The notes beneath the pieces are model-generated. The model was not told where the DNA came from and ran no database searches. It saw only the letters and a list, made by a program, of their open reading frames with translations. The position numbers were made by a program, and so were the translations under genes. A stretch of 64,000 nucleotides of DNA from Rhodamnia argentea (taxonomy: Eukaryota > Streptophyta > Magnoliopsida > Myrtales > Myrtaceae), in contig NC_063160.1 of assembly GCF_020921035.1 (NCBI RefSeq), positions 17,635,095 to 17,699,094 on the forward strand, given 5' to 3'. Positions 11,659 through 28,145 of the stretch are shown in pieces. Every line of letters begins with the position of its first letter. The stretch's first letter is position 1.

Positions 11659-11751
11659 ATGGAGGTTTCTTGCTCCATCCCGATCTCATGAACCGCTTCT
11701 TCCCACCGAGCGCTTGATCATGCCAAGCAAGATGTGATCTCACGGATGTGA
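11659..11751 (+). promoter_or_regulatory. Cluster of five upstream ORFs in the UPF3 leader
   Basis: Between the TATA box and the UPF3 ATG lie five upstream ATGs, each closed by a stop before the main start. They are 11659-11691 (MEVSCSIPIS), 11688-11717 (MNRFFPPSA, overlapping the first by ATGA), 11720-11737 (MPSKM), and two minimal start-stop pairs ATGTGA at 11732-11737 and 11746-11751. None is in frame with UPF3. They would be expected to lower UPF3 translation or expose its mRNA to decay, provided the leader is not spliced. Confidence 0.7.
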
Positions 11752-11831
11752 TTTTCCTTTTTCTGGGCGTTCCTCTGACCGATTTCGAGGGTTCAATTTC
11801 CAGTTCGTCGGACCAGTTTTCAATCGAGGGC

Positions 11832-14800
11832 ATGAAAGGCCATTTGGATCGGACCAAGGTGGTTCTACGGCACTTGCCGCCGTCGATTACGCAGGGTATG
11901 CTCATGGACCAGATCGATACCGCGTTCGGGGGCCGCTACAACTGGTTCTCTTTCCGCCCCGGCAAGAGCAGGTTAGGGTTTCTGCCTTTTCTCCCTTCTG
12001 CTTTGCGCCTCGGTATGCTTATGCGTATGGACTTTTTATGTGTTCGCATTAGCTTCCTTCGCCTCAGCTTCCTTTTGTTTGGTTGCCGCTTTGCCTCTTT
12101 GCTCGGTGAACCGAGATTATGCGTCAATTGATCAGCGGATCCAATGACAGAAGCTTATGGGGTGCTTGTCGAGGTTTTAGCTGTTATAGAGTCGGGATTC
12201 GTTTCTTATTTTTCGTTAATTCTGGTTATTTCTGTATTCACTAGTGAGCGTGCCGTTGACGCTTTTGGGCTATGACTCCAATTGCAGAATTGAGTCCCTT
12301 TTTGTTTGTTATCAGTTTGACTGTGGCGTGTCTGTCTATGAAGTTAAGGGTCGAAAATTTTGGTTGTGATGATTTTGCCCTACTTCTCCAGAGAAGGGTA
12401 GTGTCTGCGTTCTCATTTGCTGGAGGTGGTTTCCTTTAAGCTCTCTTGTCGGATAGTGACCTCACTAAGTTTTATGTCTTTGAGATTTCTTCGTCTTCAT
12501 CTTACTTTGAGGATTGCTCCTCAACCAGAAGCTTCATTTTCGGGAAAAAGAAGTAGAACATATTGCAAGGTTCAAGGGGATGTTGATAATTCTCAAGGGA
12601 GTATTCCTAGGTATCCTAGATACGATGACTACTAGTTAAACAACAAACGACTAGGACAAGAAAGAGTTGGAAATCATTGTTTAGCTCTAAACCCTGTATT
12701 TCCTAGTTGACTGATGCACCAACAGGTCCAACACCAACAAACTGGGATGGTTCTACATTTCTTTGAAATTTACTATTCAAAGATCTCCTCGCTGGGTTAG
12801 TTGAGAATCTGTTTGACACTGTAAAGAATATGCTACAAAATTGTCTTTTGTTTTTGTAGTTATGTGTGGAGAGATGTTGTGAGGAATTGTTTTTTTATTG
12901 ACACTTGCAAAATAAGTGTCTGCTGTGATGCTGCGCATTGCTTTAATGGTTCCTCGACTTGTTTTGCAGCCTGAAGAACCAGGTCTATTCAAGAGCCTAC
13001 ATCAATTTTAAGAGACCTGAGGATGTTATTGAATTTGCCGAGTTTTTTGAGGGGCATGTGTTTGTGAATGAGAAAGGTAACTTTGACAATCTGATGAAAT
13101 ACATTCTTGTGTCTGTAGAAGATTTTTATTTTATTTCACGAATCATGCTTCTTTAATTTTAGTTTCATAATTGAGCTCTATTTTTTTTAGAGGTGACTGT
13201 ACCTGACTTGCCATGCTTTTTACGTTACAATTTTCCTGACTTACCCTTTGTGACAAACATATGGGCTTCACATGTCTCGTAGTTGCTTGTGACCCGTCAC
13301 ATTCTGATATGCGCACTTTGTACATCAGCCACCGCTTGATGTAGCTTTCTTCTAGAAACTTCTGATGTTTGATTCTTCATGAGTTTGATTTAAAACTTTC
13401 TCTTGTTAGGTACTCAGTTCAGGACTATAGTCGAATATGCTCCTTCACAACGTATGCCAAAACTGACATCTAAAAAAGATGGCCGTGAAGGGACCATTAT
13501 GAAAGGTATTATCCTTCGTTTGACTGAAGTAGAATCATTGGGAAACTAATGATGGATTCATTTTGACCAGGCATTTTAACCTTTTAATTCATTATAGCTC
13601 TCTTGATATTGCAGATCCTGAGTACTTGGAATTTCTTGAATTTATTGCAAAGCCAGTTGAGAATCTTCCAAGTGCAGAGATACAATTGGAGAGACGTGAG
13701 GCGGAGCGATCTGGTATAGTTCACTTTCCATAGTGTTTTACTGTTGCTTGTCTGTTATGGGTGCACAATTCTTGAGATCAGTACAGCCTGCAGTCCTCAT
13801 TTTACTTCCCCCTTTTCTTGTGCAACTTTTGTAGGTATTGGAAAAGAAGCACCTGTAGTGACTCCTTTGATGGATTATGTTCGCCAGAAGAGGGCTTCAA
13901 AGGGTGGATCTCGGGTACTTTACTGATGCTGTAGTTACATTTAGAATGGGTTATTGAAAATATATTTTGATAACGGAATTCTCTTGGGATTCTATGAGGA
14001 CCATAAATGATTGGAAATGCTTTCGAGATTCGAAGTTATTGTTTTCAGGATCAATATAGTAAAAGATAAGTCAAAAGGACATGATTTTTTGAGAAGTTAA
14101 TATAATGTGCGAAAAACACCGGTCACAGGTTCTTTGATTTGGATGTAGTGACGTGTTGTCATGTTAAGTAGGTCGTTTTTTAATTTGATCTCTTTGTGCC
14201 TTCTTGTTGCGAAGATTGGAATAACAGAGCATGAGGTGGTGGTGGAGTTACTCCCACTTCCAAAAAAAGTTCCTTAGCTTGAATTGGTTTCATAAGCATA
14301 ACTTTCAATTTTGGCTCATGATGCCCCCAAAAGGAGGCATATAGTTCCAAATTATTGTTCGGGCTATTTTTTTTAAAATTTTTCATTTTTGGTTGAGTAG
14401 GCAATTTCATTTGTAGTGTAGGATCTTTGTGCAAGTGTTGTCATCTTACGTCAACCTTGGTATTTCTAGAGAAAGGAAATCCCTTTATTATTGTCGAGTG
14501 CTGATGTACTTATGTTGACTGTAACAATATAGGAAGACTACATTTATCATTTTCATACATGGTTTTAATCAACGGAATAAATTGCTTAATTTGCATTGCC
14601 ATTCTTGATTAGTTTTGAGACATTTTAACACTATTGGTTATTATCATTATTTTTAGGGAAAAAGCCACCAAAAACCCTAAACTATGCTTGTTGTGACATA
14701 TTTACCCTTAACTTTTCTTTGTGACACAAAAAACCCTAAACTTGTACGCATGTGACACATTTACCCCAAACTTATGCTCGTGTGACACATTTACCCCAAA

Positions 14801-17800
14801 CTTTTTATTGTGATACTAAAAACTCCAAACTTATAGGCATGTGACACATTTATCTCAAATTTTGAGGTAAATGTGTCACATAGATATAAGTTTAAGATTT
14901 TTGATGTCACAAAAAAATATTTTGGGGTAAATATGTCACACGGGTATAAGTTTAGGGTTTTCGATGTCACAGGGAAAAGTTTAGGGTAAATGTGTCACAT
15001 GAATAAAAGTTTGGGGTAAATGTGTCACGATTGACATAGTTCAGGGTTTTTGGTGGTTTTTTCCCTTATTTTTATTATTTATTTTTTTGCAAAGTTTCAA
15101 CTGTTATTATCACTTGGATTTGGATGTTTTGTTTCATAATTTCTAGCACTATTTCTTAGTAGACTCTCTTATAGTCCTTTCATGCTTGTTGGCAGAGGTC
15201 AATCGCTAATGAGAAAATGAGTGGAAGAGGTGGAAGATCGTCCACTGGAAGCTCTAGCTCTGCACCATCGAAACGAAATTCTGAAAAGAGAAAAAGTTCT
15301 ACTGCAATGGTACTCCTGTTTATGGCATGTTGCACATGCATACATATATATGTGTGTGTGTGTTATTTAGATGTTTTAGCATGGAGCTGCTTTTGCAGAT
15401 CTTTTGGTCGATCTGAATTTCTAATCTGCATACTTCCTTATTTGCATTTGTAGTTACTGATGGCTGTGCATTGTTTTTCAACATAGCAGTCTTATAATTT
15501 GTAAAGTGGGAGATGAGTTCTGATTGAGACGTGTATCTTTTTCTCTCATAGAGTTGAGCGGCATTGTTTAACAGTGGATTCCTGGTGATTGTTTTTAAAA
15601 GATGATGGCGAGCTTAGGTTTTTTGAATTGCTGGCTATTACCTAACTTTGTGATTGTCCCTTTTAAAGGATCATGAAAATCTTTTGGCTTCTTAGTGTCA
15701 TCACTTTGTAATGAGTAGCATTGCCTTTTTTTTTTTTTTTTTTGGTTACACCTTGGTCCTGCATGTTTAGTACGTCAAATTTGAGTTGGTGATGCTTTTT
15801 GTGGAAAAAAAAATTGAGGAATCTGAAATTGAAACGGAGCTTGTAGATATGGTCCTCACTCGTGCTAGTTGGGAAGCTTTACAGTTGATGTAATAGATTT
15901 TATTGGGAATTGTTATCAATGGGAAGTGTCAATGCAAGCGTGTGATGTAACGTTTTTCTTTTCTCCATTCTGACCATGTTAATCATGAATTATGCAACCT
16001 CGTTTGGGAACTTTTGGAGGTATATGATGTTACGATCGATTCATTTTCAGCTGGAACTCTTTAGTGGTGCATTTTTTTGTCTTTGCGATCCTTGGAGTTC
16101 ACAATCTCAGTTAGACCTACAGTTATCATACTGCTGCCAAGGTTCATTGCTGAAGAATCGTAACTGAATTTGTCTGCAATTTTTGCAGTATATTTTAAGA
16201 GATGCTTCGAGGGGCAGTAGTGGCAAAGACAAGTCCACTTACATTCTGTCTTCCAAGCGAGATGATCCTCAACTTTCTGACAAAGCTAATCCTTCAGTAG
16301 TGGCAAGTGGAGCTGGACAAGCGGAAGATGACAATGGTGAGGCCCAGATGATGATACTCATGTTCGTGCAATTTGTTATGACACTGCTGCAATCAAAACC
16401 TTTTCTTTTGGGCCTTTGTGTTTGTGTTCTAGGAAAGTGGCGATAAATATGAAGTCATTTAGCGATACTAGAACTAATTGGAAAAAGGGGGGGTGGCTCC
16501 GGGGAAGGAGAAGGGGGGGCTGAACTAAGTGGAGATGCAATCTTCCATTCTTGAGAACATTTTTGGAGTTGTACTAGTTGGCATATATGAGGATAGTTTT
16601 GTAGGAACATGTCTTCCCCAATAGAGATGTAAATATTTTTCATTTCTATGTGCAGTAAATCATTTAGAACACGCCAAATCTGCGTCTTCACTTTTAAAGG
16701 CAAAGTTCACAAGTCATATGGTGAAAAACTCTTCTTCTTTTTTTCATTTTTAAACATTGGTTAAATAAGGGGACCATGTTTTCTTGAGGTTTTACTCTTG
16801 GAGTAGTTGATGTCTTCCGTTTCTCAGTGGCGGTGGGGTGTGGTTCTGATATACTTTTCTGGGGATTTGAGGCGAGAAGCTGAGTCGTGCATAAGCTGAT
16901 GGTAGATATGTGATGATATCAAGTCTAGGCCCACTGCAAAATGTCCAACACCTAAGTATTCCTCTTGGGGCTTCCAACATGATTTCAGGTCTGATAGTTG
17001 ATTGTTTGGAACTACAGACATTGGTGTCTCGATAGTTACATTCGCTTCGGCATGTATGGGATGTGTCTTGGGACGGTCCAACTAGATTGGTTCTGGAAGA
17101 TCTTTGGCTTGATGCTCGAGTATCTTGTTGTCTTTGTATGGAACCTTTTCTTTTCTTTTTATACCTCCGGTATCTGTGTACCTGAGGCGTATTGATTCTA
17201 TTCATTCATAAATTTTTGTTCCAGAAGCAAAAAGTTCCACGTGCCTTCATTGACGTGTTCTTTAGTGTATTTATTTGGTATGTCGGTCATTTTTCAAAGA
17301 AATCTAATGATGCACTTCCATTAGCTGTAACACTTGAAATTTGATTATTTGTTTTTGTATCTGAGATGGTTGGTGCTTATTCTATAGGAAACTTACTTTT
17401 TCTCCTGACTTTGTTTCTAGGGACTATTGGAATTGGAATTGCTGGTGCTGGGAAAAAGAAGATTTTGCTTTTGAAGGGGAAGGAGAGAGAAATTTCTCAT
17501 GTTAGCTTCTTCTTCCTCTTGTTCCAAGTCGATCAACTTATTTATCTTCATTGTCCATCATGAAGGCATCCTTTTCCTGTTCTAGACAATCATCTATTGG
17601 ATTCTTAAGTTAATCTTTTTTATGGTTTTATCGCTGTTGTTCGTGGGATGGGTTCAAAATGTTCGTTTCTCTCTCTTACATACGTTTTTGAGACAAAGTC
17701 CCCTTGCTGTGATTTCAACCATTTTCTCTAAATAAGGATGTAATTTTCTTTTCCAGGTTATGTAAATGATATTTGAGTCATCAGAACATGGTTCATTTGT

Positions 17801-19340
17801 TACCATGAAGTTTAATTATCCCATCTGTTTGGAAATCAGTTTTTTATTGAATTTAATTTTGATGCAGGTCCCTGGTGGTGTATCGCAGGAGCAGTGTCAA
17901 CTAAAAGATGTGATAGGTTTGGCCACTGACAAGCAGAAACAGCGGCATGACGGTAGTCGGATAATTAGAACCATACTTTTGAACAAAGATGCACGCCAAA
18001 ATCAATCAGGAGTGCCATCTGAAACTCAAACACAGACTTTGCATCCAGGAAAAGAAAGGAGGCCTCCTCGAGCCCCGAGCGTACAAGCAGTTTCAAAAGA
18101 TACAAATGGTTCTCCTGATGAGAAGGTCCATGGGAATGGCCTGTCTGGTTTTGGTAGTGAAAAGATGGAAAGACGTGCAAGAAATAAAGATAGGCCCGAT
18201 CGTGGTGTATGGGCTCCTCTCCGTCGTTTAGATGGATCCCATGCAAGTGATTCATCGTTCTCTGCTGCTGCTGCACATTCAACCTTAGATTCCCCAGAGG
18301 GTAAGACAATAGGCCTTTGCTTGGAGTCCTTGTGACTTGTGAGATTGTCGTTATTACTATATTGCAAAGTAATTTGTAGACCAGAAAAGTAAGAACAAGC
18401 GCTGTTAAACATACCTCTACGCTCTCACAAAGAAGAGGGATCAAATTATTGTTTGTATGGGCCAGTTGCATCAGCCTAAAAAACACTCAAATTCGCAATC
18501 TACTGCTACCCGTTTCCTCGAGTATAATCACTCCAGTAGAAAATAGCTACACTAACAGCAGTGCAGGAACACTTTAAGATCCAAGCACTCCAGATCTTCC
18601 TTTAATGTTTTCGCTGATGTCCTTCCAGATTTGCTTACCTTGTAACTCCATCTTGATCATAAAGTCTCATGTTCTCATTGCACTATTTGAAAGCCATCGT
18701 TTTCATGTGCAAATCGACTGAGTTAATTTTCGTACATTTCATTCTCATTTTGGATATATTGAGTATTTTCAGTTCTTATTTCATCTCGTTCTATCTGAAA
18801 TCCATACAGGATTGCGCTTAGAAGACAGTAGCTTTTCTCAATAAAAAATCAGTGTGCATCACTTTTTCATGCATTTAGATACTGGTTTGCCCCCGGAATT
18901 CCGTGTGCAAGAAAATTTGGGATGCTTCTGAGTTCTGATGCACAGACATGAAAGAAGATTTTTTTTTCCTGCACTTATGTACTACAGTAATTATTTACTT
19001 ACTAGAGCACAACATCATTTTTTCCATTTTATACAGGTTTCCGCAAAACTGTTGGTCGCCGGGGACCGTCTCAGGGTGGGAAAGATAATGATGGCTTACC
19101 GCTTACAAGTGAACTGAAGTCTTCAAAAAGAGGAAGTGCTTCTGGCTATAGTTCCCATGAGGTGCTTGAGTTTGCTTTCTGATTTGCTTATTCTGTTTCA
19201 ATTATTCAATAGGTCGTGGGCATAAACATATGCTATCAGATAAGTGCCCTGCTTCCAGAAAAGAACACGAACTTAAGGAATATCCTTTTTTGGCCTTGCA
19301 GAAGCAAGTGTGGGTTCAAAAGTCAAGTTCCGGATCTTAG
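11832..19340 (+). CDS. UPF3: Regulator of nonsense transcripts UPF3 (Smg-4/UPF3 family)
   Basis: NMD factor that links exon-junction complexes to UPF2/UPF1 on mRNAs with premature stops; it shuttles between nucleus and cytoplasm. Eleven coding exons: 11832-11971, 12970-13076, 13410-13505, 13615-13713, 13835-13914, 15196-15309, 16189-16336, 17421-17500, 17868-18300, 19037-19161 and 19302-19340, giving 486 residues, close to the Arabidopsis protein. The N-terminal RRM-like Smg4_UPF3 domain has TKVVLRHLPPSITQ, YNWFSFRPGKSS, YSRAYINFKRPEDVIEFAEF and GHVFVNEKGTQF. It is followed by LPSAEIQLERREAE and APVVTPLMDYVRQKRA, then a long low-complexity middle. The exon-junction-binding motif RNKDRPDRGVWAPLRR is at about 393-408, and the end is SSHEKQVWVQKSSSGS. 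The Met at 11832 matches the family start and is the first ATG in this frame. Every junction keeps frame. Confidence 0.95.
14655..15066. mobile_element. Foldback/MITE-like inverted-repeat element in a UPF3 intron
   Basis: A 412-bp non-coding element with terminal inverted repeats of 32 bp that match at 30 positions. Left arm begins AGGGAAAAAGCCACC; the right arm, reverse-complemented, begins AGGGAAAAAACCACC. It is flanked on both sides by TATTTTT (14648-14654 and 15067-15073), a possible 7-bp target duplication. Inside, both arms hold several copies of a short unit around GTGACACATTTACCCC, inverted between halves. It lies in the intron between exons 5 and 6. Confidence 0.75.
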
Positions 19341-22300
19341 TGTCTGAAAAGTGGTAAGTCTGTTAGTGTAGGATGATTCTTTTTTCTGTTTATTACTGCT
19401 TTATGAAGTGAATCATCTGTGTTGGCAATTTCTTTTTCTTTTCATGGTTTAATCTGTGGGATATTTGCTTTGTCATGGTTATGCTAGAGTTGGAGCTTAT
19501 CTAGGTATTTGTTGTTTGAATCCTAATTTCACATTACTGTATGTTGTCTGTGCATTTTGAAGCTGGTGGTCTCATACTGCATGACTCCACAATACATTTC
19601 TGAAGGAGTTGATGAACTTTGAAGGAACTTTTTTCCTTCTTGTCAGTAGTATAGGAGGAGAATGCTTGTATGGATAAGAACTAGACTTTTGCTTAGTTCT
19701 ATAGATCATATTTTAATGTTATGGTTGCTGGTTCAGCTGATATGGTTATGGTATGTCCTTTCCATCTATTGCTCTGCCACAGTTTATTAGGGCTTGAATT
19801 CTCTTAGAAGATGCATGTAAAGAGTGATTCTGTTTGTGTGATATGTTGCAAGCAAAGGCGATCCAGTGGAGGTGGACTTGCTTGTTTATATTGGTTGTTC
19901 CTCTACAATAGCTGTGTGAAAGCTTCAGTATCTTCTGGGTAATGTTAATCTGTTGTCTTAGGTTGCTCTTGTTCTTATGTTGCAGTGAAATGCTTGGTGT
20001 ATTGTGAAATTGATCACGCATATCCGCTAGTGGCTGGAGGCTCGTCTCTTTTGCTGGACAGGTGGTCAGAGTGGAAAAGGCTTTGGCAGCAAAAATGGTT
20101 TCTCGCGAAGAAACTGTTGGTTGGTACGGCTCGAAGGGGGGAGGATGGAGATGTTGTTGTAATTAACAGTTGGGTGGGTGAGTTGAATAACCTGGATTAT
20201 TACTACGCAAGGCTGATTTGGATTAGTTGGAAAGAGAAGGAGAAAGATATCGTCACCTAGGAACGTACATAAGTTACAACAGATCCTATCCCAGTATCTT
20301 TCGGAGGGATTCTTACCATTGCTGAAGGAGCTACAGATAACATTCTTGCCATCGACTCTAATGAGGGGAGCGTGATATTTTAGCTCATAGGATAAGGTTC
20401 TTGGTTGGACTGTAAATACGAATGCGGAGCAAATGGTGTTACTGCCTCTGCTCTTGTCAGTTGTACATCTTTGTTGGGCAGAATGTCATACTCTAGTTAT
20501 GGTGTGTAGTTGCTCTAGCCCATTTTGTTTAATGGCTTTCTTAATTGGGGTTCTTGTCGAATAGAGAAAGATATATGTCGGGGGATGCTCTTTCGAATTG
20601 TATCCTCGAAATGTTGTCTATGTGGAGAATGTTGATATGGAGTTGGATATCGGATGGCACTTTGTTTTGGAGTTTTTATTGTTTTGGGTGTTGCATGTGG
20701 TTACGACCGCCCTTTTGTGCTTTACACTGGTTTTTTCAATTCTGCTGTGAACCTGAAAAAAGGAAAAAAAAAAAAAAAATCAGATAGTGAGACATTGGCC
20801 ATGTTGCCGATGTTGGAGGAATCAAAAGAGTGGGGGAATTCCTTTTCTTGCAGCGGAGGTGCTTTGAGAGCGTGCGAGACGTAGTCGTCATTTGGGCGAG
20901 GGAGAGTGAGTGAGAGCGAGAGTTAGGGTGAGAGATGCAAGATGCAAAACATGGATGGCGACGTGATGGTAAGCCAACCCTTTCAGAAGGGAGGACCACC
21001 CTCACGTCGTAGTTGGGGGACCGCGATGCTTTGCCATATCTGATCTCTTGAGATATAGAGCAAATCCCACTCAATTCGATTTGGATTTTTTTTCTTTTCC
21101 TTTTCCTTTTCCTTTTCGTCGCCAGAGGGGCACCCTACTTTCCCGGAAACGAATGTAATTGCCATAGACGGGTATCAAATATTGAGGAGGATAAGGATAT
21201 GCAACAATTTGAGAAAGTTGTGATGCTGCCGATGTCAAGCATCCAACATTTCCTAACTTTAGTGCGCATTGTTTGTGGATATGATGACCTTTTTTGCCTT
21301 TATCACTTTTCTTTTAACCCCTTTTTTCTCATCCAGTAAAATCAAAAAGCTGTATCTAAAAATGCATTATTTTACTTATACGACGAGGGCACGCCTCTCC
21401 AAATCAAAGCAGGCTGCTACTACTACTAGTGCTAGACTGTATAGGATGTGCGCCCTTTTGGATTTCTCTACATCATATAAAATCAACTGGTCGACCCAAA
21501 TGAGTCAAAATGGAAGGCGAAGCAAAAATTGTAAAAATGGAAAGTGTAAGAATCAGATCTGGTGTCTGTCGTTCAGTGAGTCAGTGAGTCAGTCAGTGGC
21601 CTCAGCCCTCTCTATCTCTCCTTGCTCCTTTTCACTTTGACCATTTTGATGAAATCGGAAGACCCTTTTCAAATGCCTCATCGAATCTCGTTCCTGCCTC
21701 TCCTCCTCTGCTGATGCTCCCCTTCCCAGGTACTACTGCTACTACTTCTTCTTCTTCTTCTTCTCTGTGCGCGCGTAATGCTCTCTTCGATTAGATTAGC
21801 TTCTCTTGTTTGCCCAATTTTGGCTCCTCGCTTTGTTTGATTTCGTCGATTGATTGATCGTCCTCTCGATCCCGTCGCCGTTTCCCTGCTTCTCCCGTCA
21901 CTCGTCTTTTGCTGTTTTTAACCCTTCCTAGTTTGGTCTTGCGGACATGATCTTGTTCTTCCGCTTCCGCTTCCTGCATCGTGATGAGAACCAGTGTCGC
22001 CTTGCTACCACTATTGCCCACTAGTTAATTCTCGCCGGTACGCTGGACTGAAAACATTCGAAATGCTGGATCCCTTCGAGCTCTTCAGTACTTCGAACCC
22101 TGTTACGTTTGGGCCGGTTTCTGTGAGAATCCGTGAGATTCTTTCCCATTTCAATTCTAGGCTTGCATTTTTATCTTGTCGACAGCATTCTTGGAGTTGG
22201 AGCCTTTAATATTTTGGGCTTTTGTTCGTAAGAATGTCTAGCCGTTATCCTGATCACCTCCAACTCTTAATTCGCTTTGTTTCAGGATAGATCTTTCCGT

Positions 22301-23126
22301 TGTTTTGCGCTCATAAAGTCTTTTCTCTTCTCAGTTCTAACCCGTAATTGCTTATCCTTCCCCTAACGCGGCTAGATGCACCCACCCAATAGAAATTTGG
22401 GAACGCTAGTGCCTTTGTTTATATCTAACTGCAAGACGCAGCATTGCAATCGTGGGGCTTAATTACGTGAAATAGGGATTGCTGTGAATTTGAAAACAAT
22501 TAATGTTGATTTTCTTTCTGGGAGAGAACTTTCTTCGTCTCGCTACCCAAGATGGTTTGACCTGCTCAAATTTGTCAAGTACTGGATAAGTTAATTGGGT
22601 GGCGCATGAACCATTGCTCTTAGGATTTTCATTTGATAATGTAAACTGCCTGCCTCGAATGGATCTTTAGCATAATTTTGGATGGGGCAATTATATGAAG
22701 GGCAATACACATCATCTCCCAATAAGTTTGTATGTGCTGCCAATTTCAGGAGCTGGTTAAGTCAGTTGCTGTTTCTTCTCTTTGGCATGTAAATTCTGAA
22801 AGAGCAACTCTCCTTAAGCGCATCTTGACCGAAAGGGGTAAAAAGTGGGAAGAGAGATTGTCATCTACCTTGGTCCTGAGGATGCTTCTCTACTCCTCTT
22901 GGCCTTCCTACTAAAGGCGCTCTATTTGTTTTTTCTAGCTTCTGGGAATGATATTTTCTTTGCTTTTTTGCCTGCATGAACTGCAGTTACTTGATTACCT
23001 TTTTTTATCCCTTCCCATTGTTGACTTTTCATGTTTTTAACTAAGAAGTTATGATTGAGGGGCAGGGCAATGGATAGTTATGATGCTAGCAAGAACTACT
23101 ATTTTTGACTATCCCCAGATACATAC
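19341..23126. other. UPF3 3' region and leader of the SHAGGY-like kinase
   Basis: The first part is UPF3 3' untranslated sequence, with a candidate 3'-UTR intron 19354-19985. From 20300 to 21600 I see no gene; open frames there lack domains. The last 1.5 kb is the likely kinase leader: a CT-rich stretch near 21600-21729 ending in a good donor (CCCAG/GTACTAC), an acceptor before 22750 (TTTCAG/GAGC) and another before 23119 (CCCCAG/ATAC), so the leader may be spliced. Simple repeats: A-run at 20760-20779, TTTTCC repeats at 21088-21117, CTT repeats near 21745-21764. Confidence 0.5.

Positions 23127-28145
<5,019 letters not shown>

Larger units (their letters stand above)
10436..11831. promoter_or_regulatory. 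Divergent promoter region between KH gene and UPF3
   Basis: The KH gene (-) and UPF3 (+) start codons face away from each other across 1.4 kb. The KH side holds two (AG)15 tracts, 10547-10576 and 10669-10698, which read as CT-rich leader or promoter sequence on the minus strand. An AT-rich middle (about 10910-11340) follows. The UPF3 side has a TATA box at 11580-11590 and a CT-rich leader. No other gene is apparent; open frames over the GA tracts are repeat artefacts. Confidence 0.6.

Noticed and set aside
11748..11831. UPF3 N-terminal extension (28 codons)
   Set aside because: The extended frame begins with GTG, not ATG. The first ATG in frame is at 11832 and matches the family start.
14690..15050. 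CCCTAAA/TTTAGGG motifs suggesting interstitial telomere repeats
   Set aside because: They occur as scattered single copies inside the arms of an inverted-repeat element, not as a head-to-tail CCCTAAA array.
20545..21165. Overlapping open frames on both strands between UPF3 and the kinase
   Set aside because: No domain, no splice partners and strongly biased composition (lysine/arginine from purine runs, poly-Phe from T-runs).
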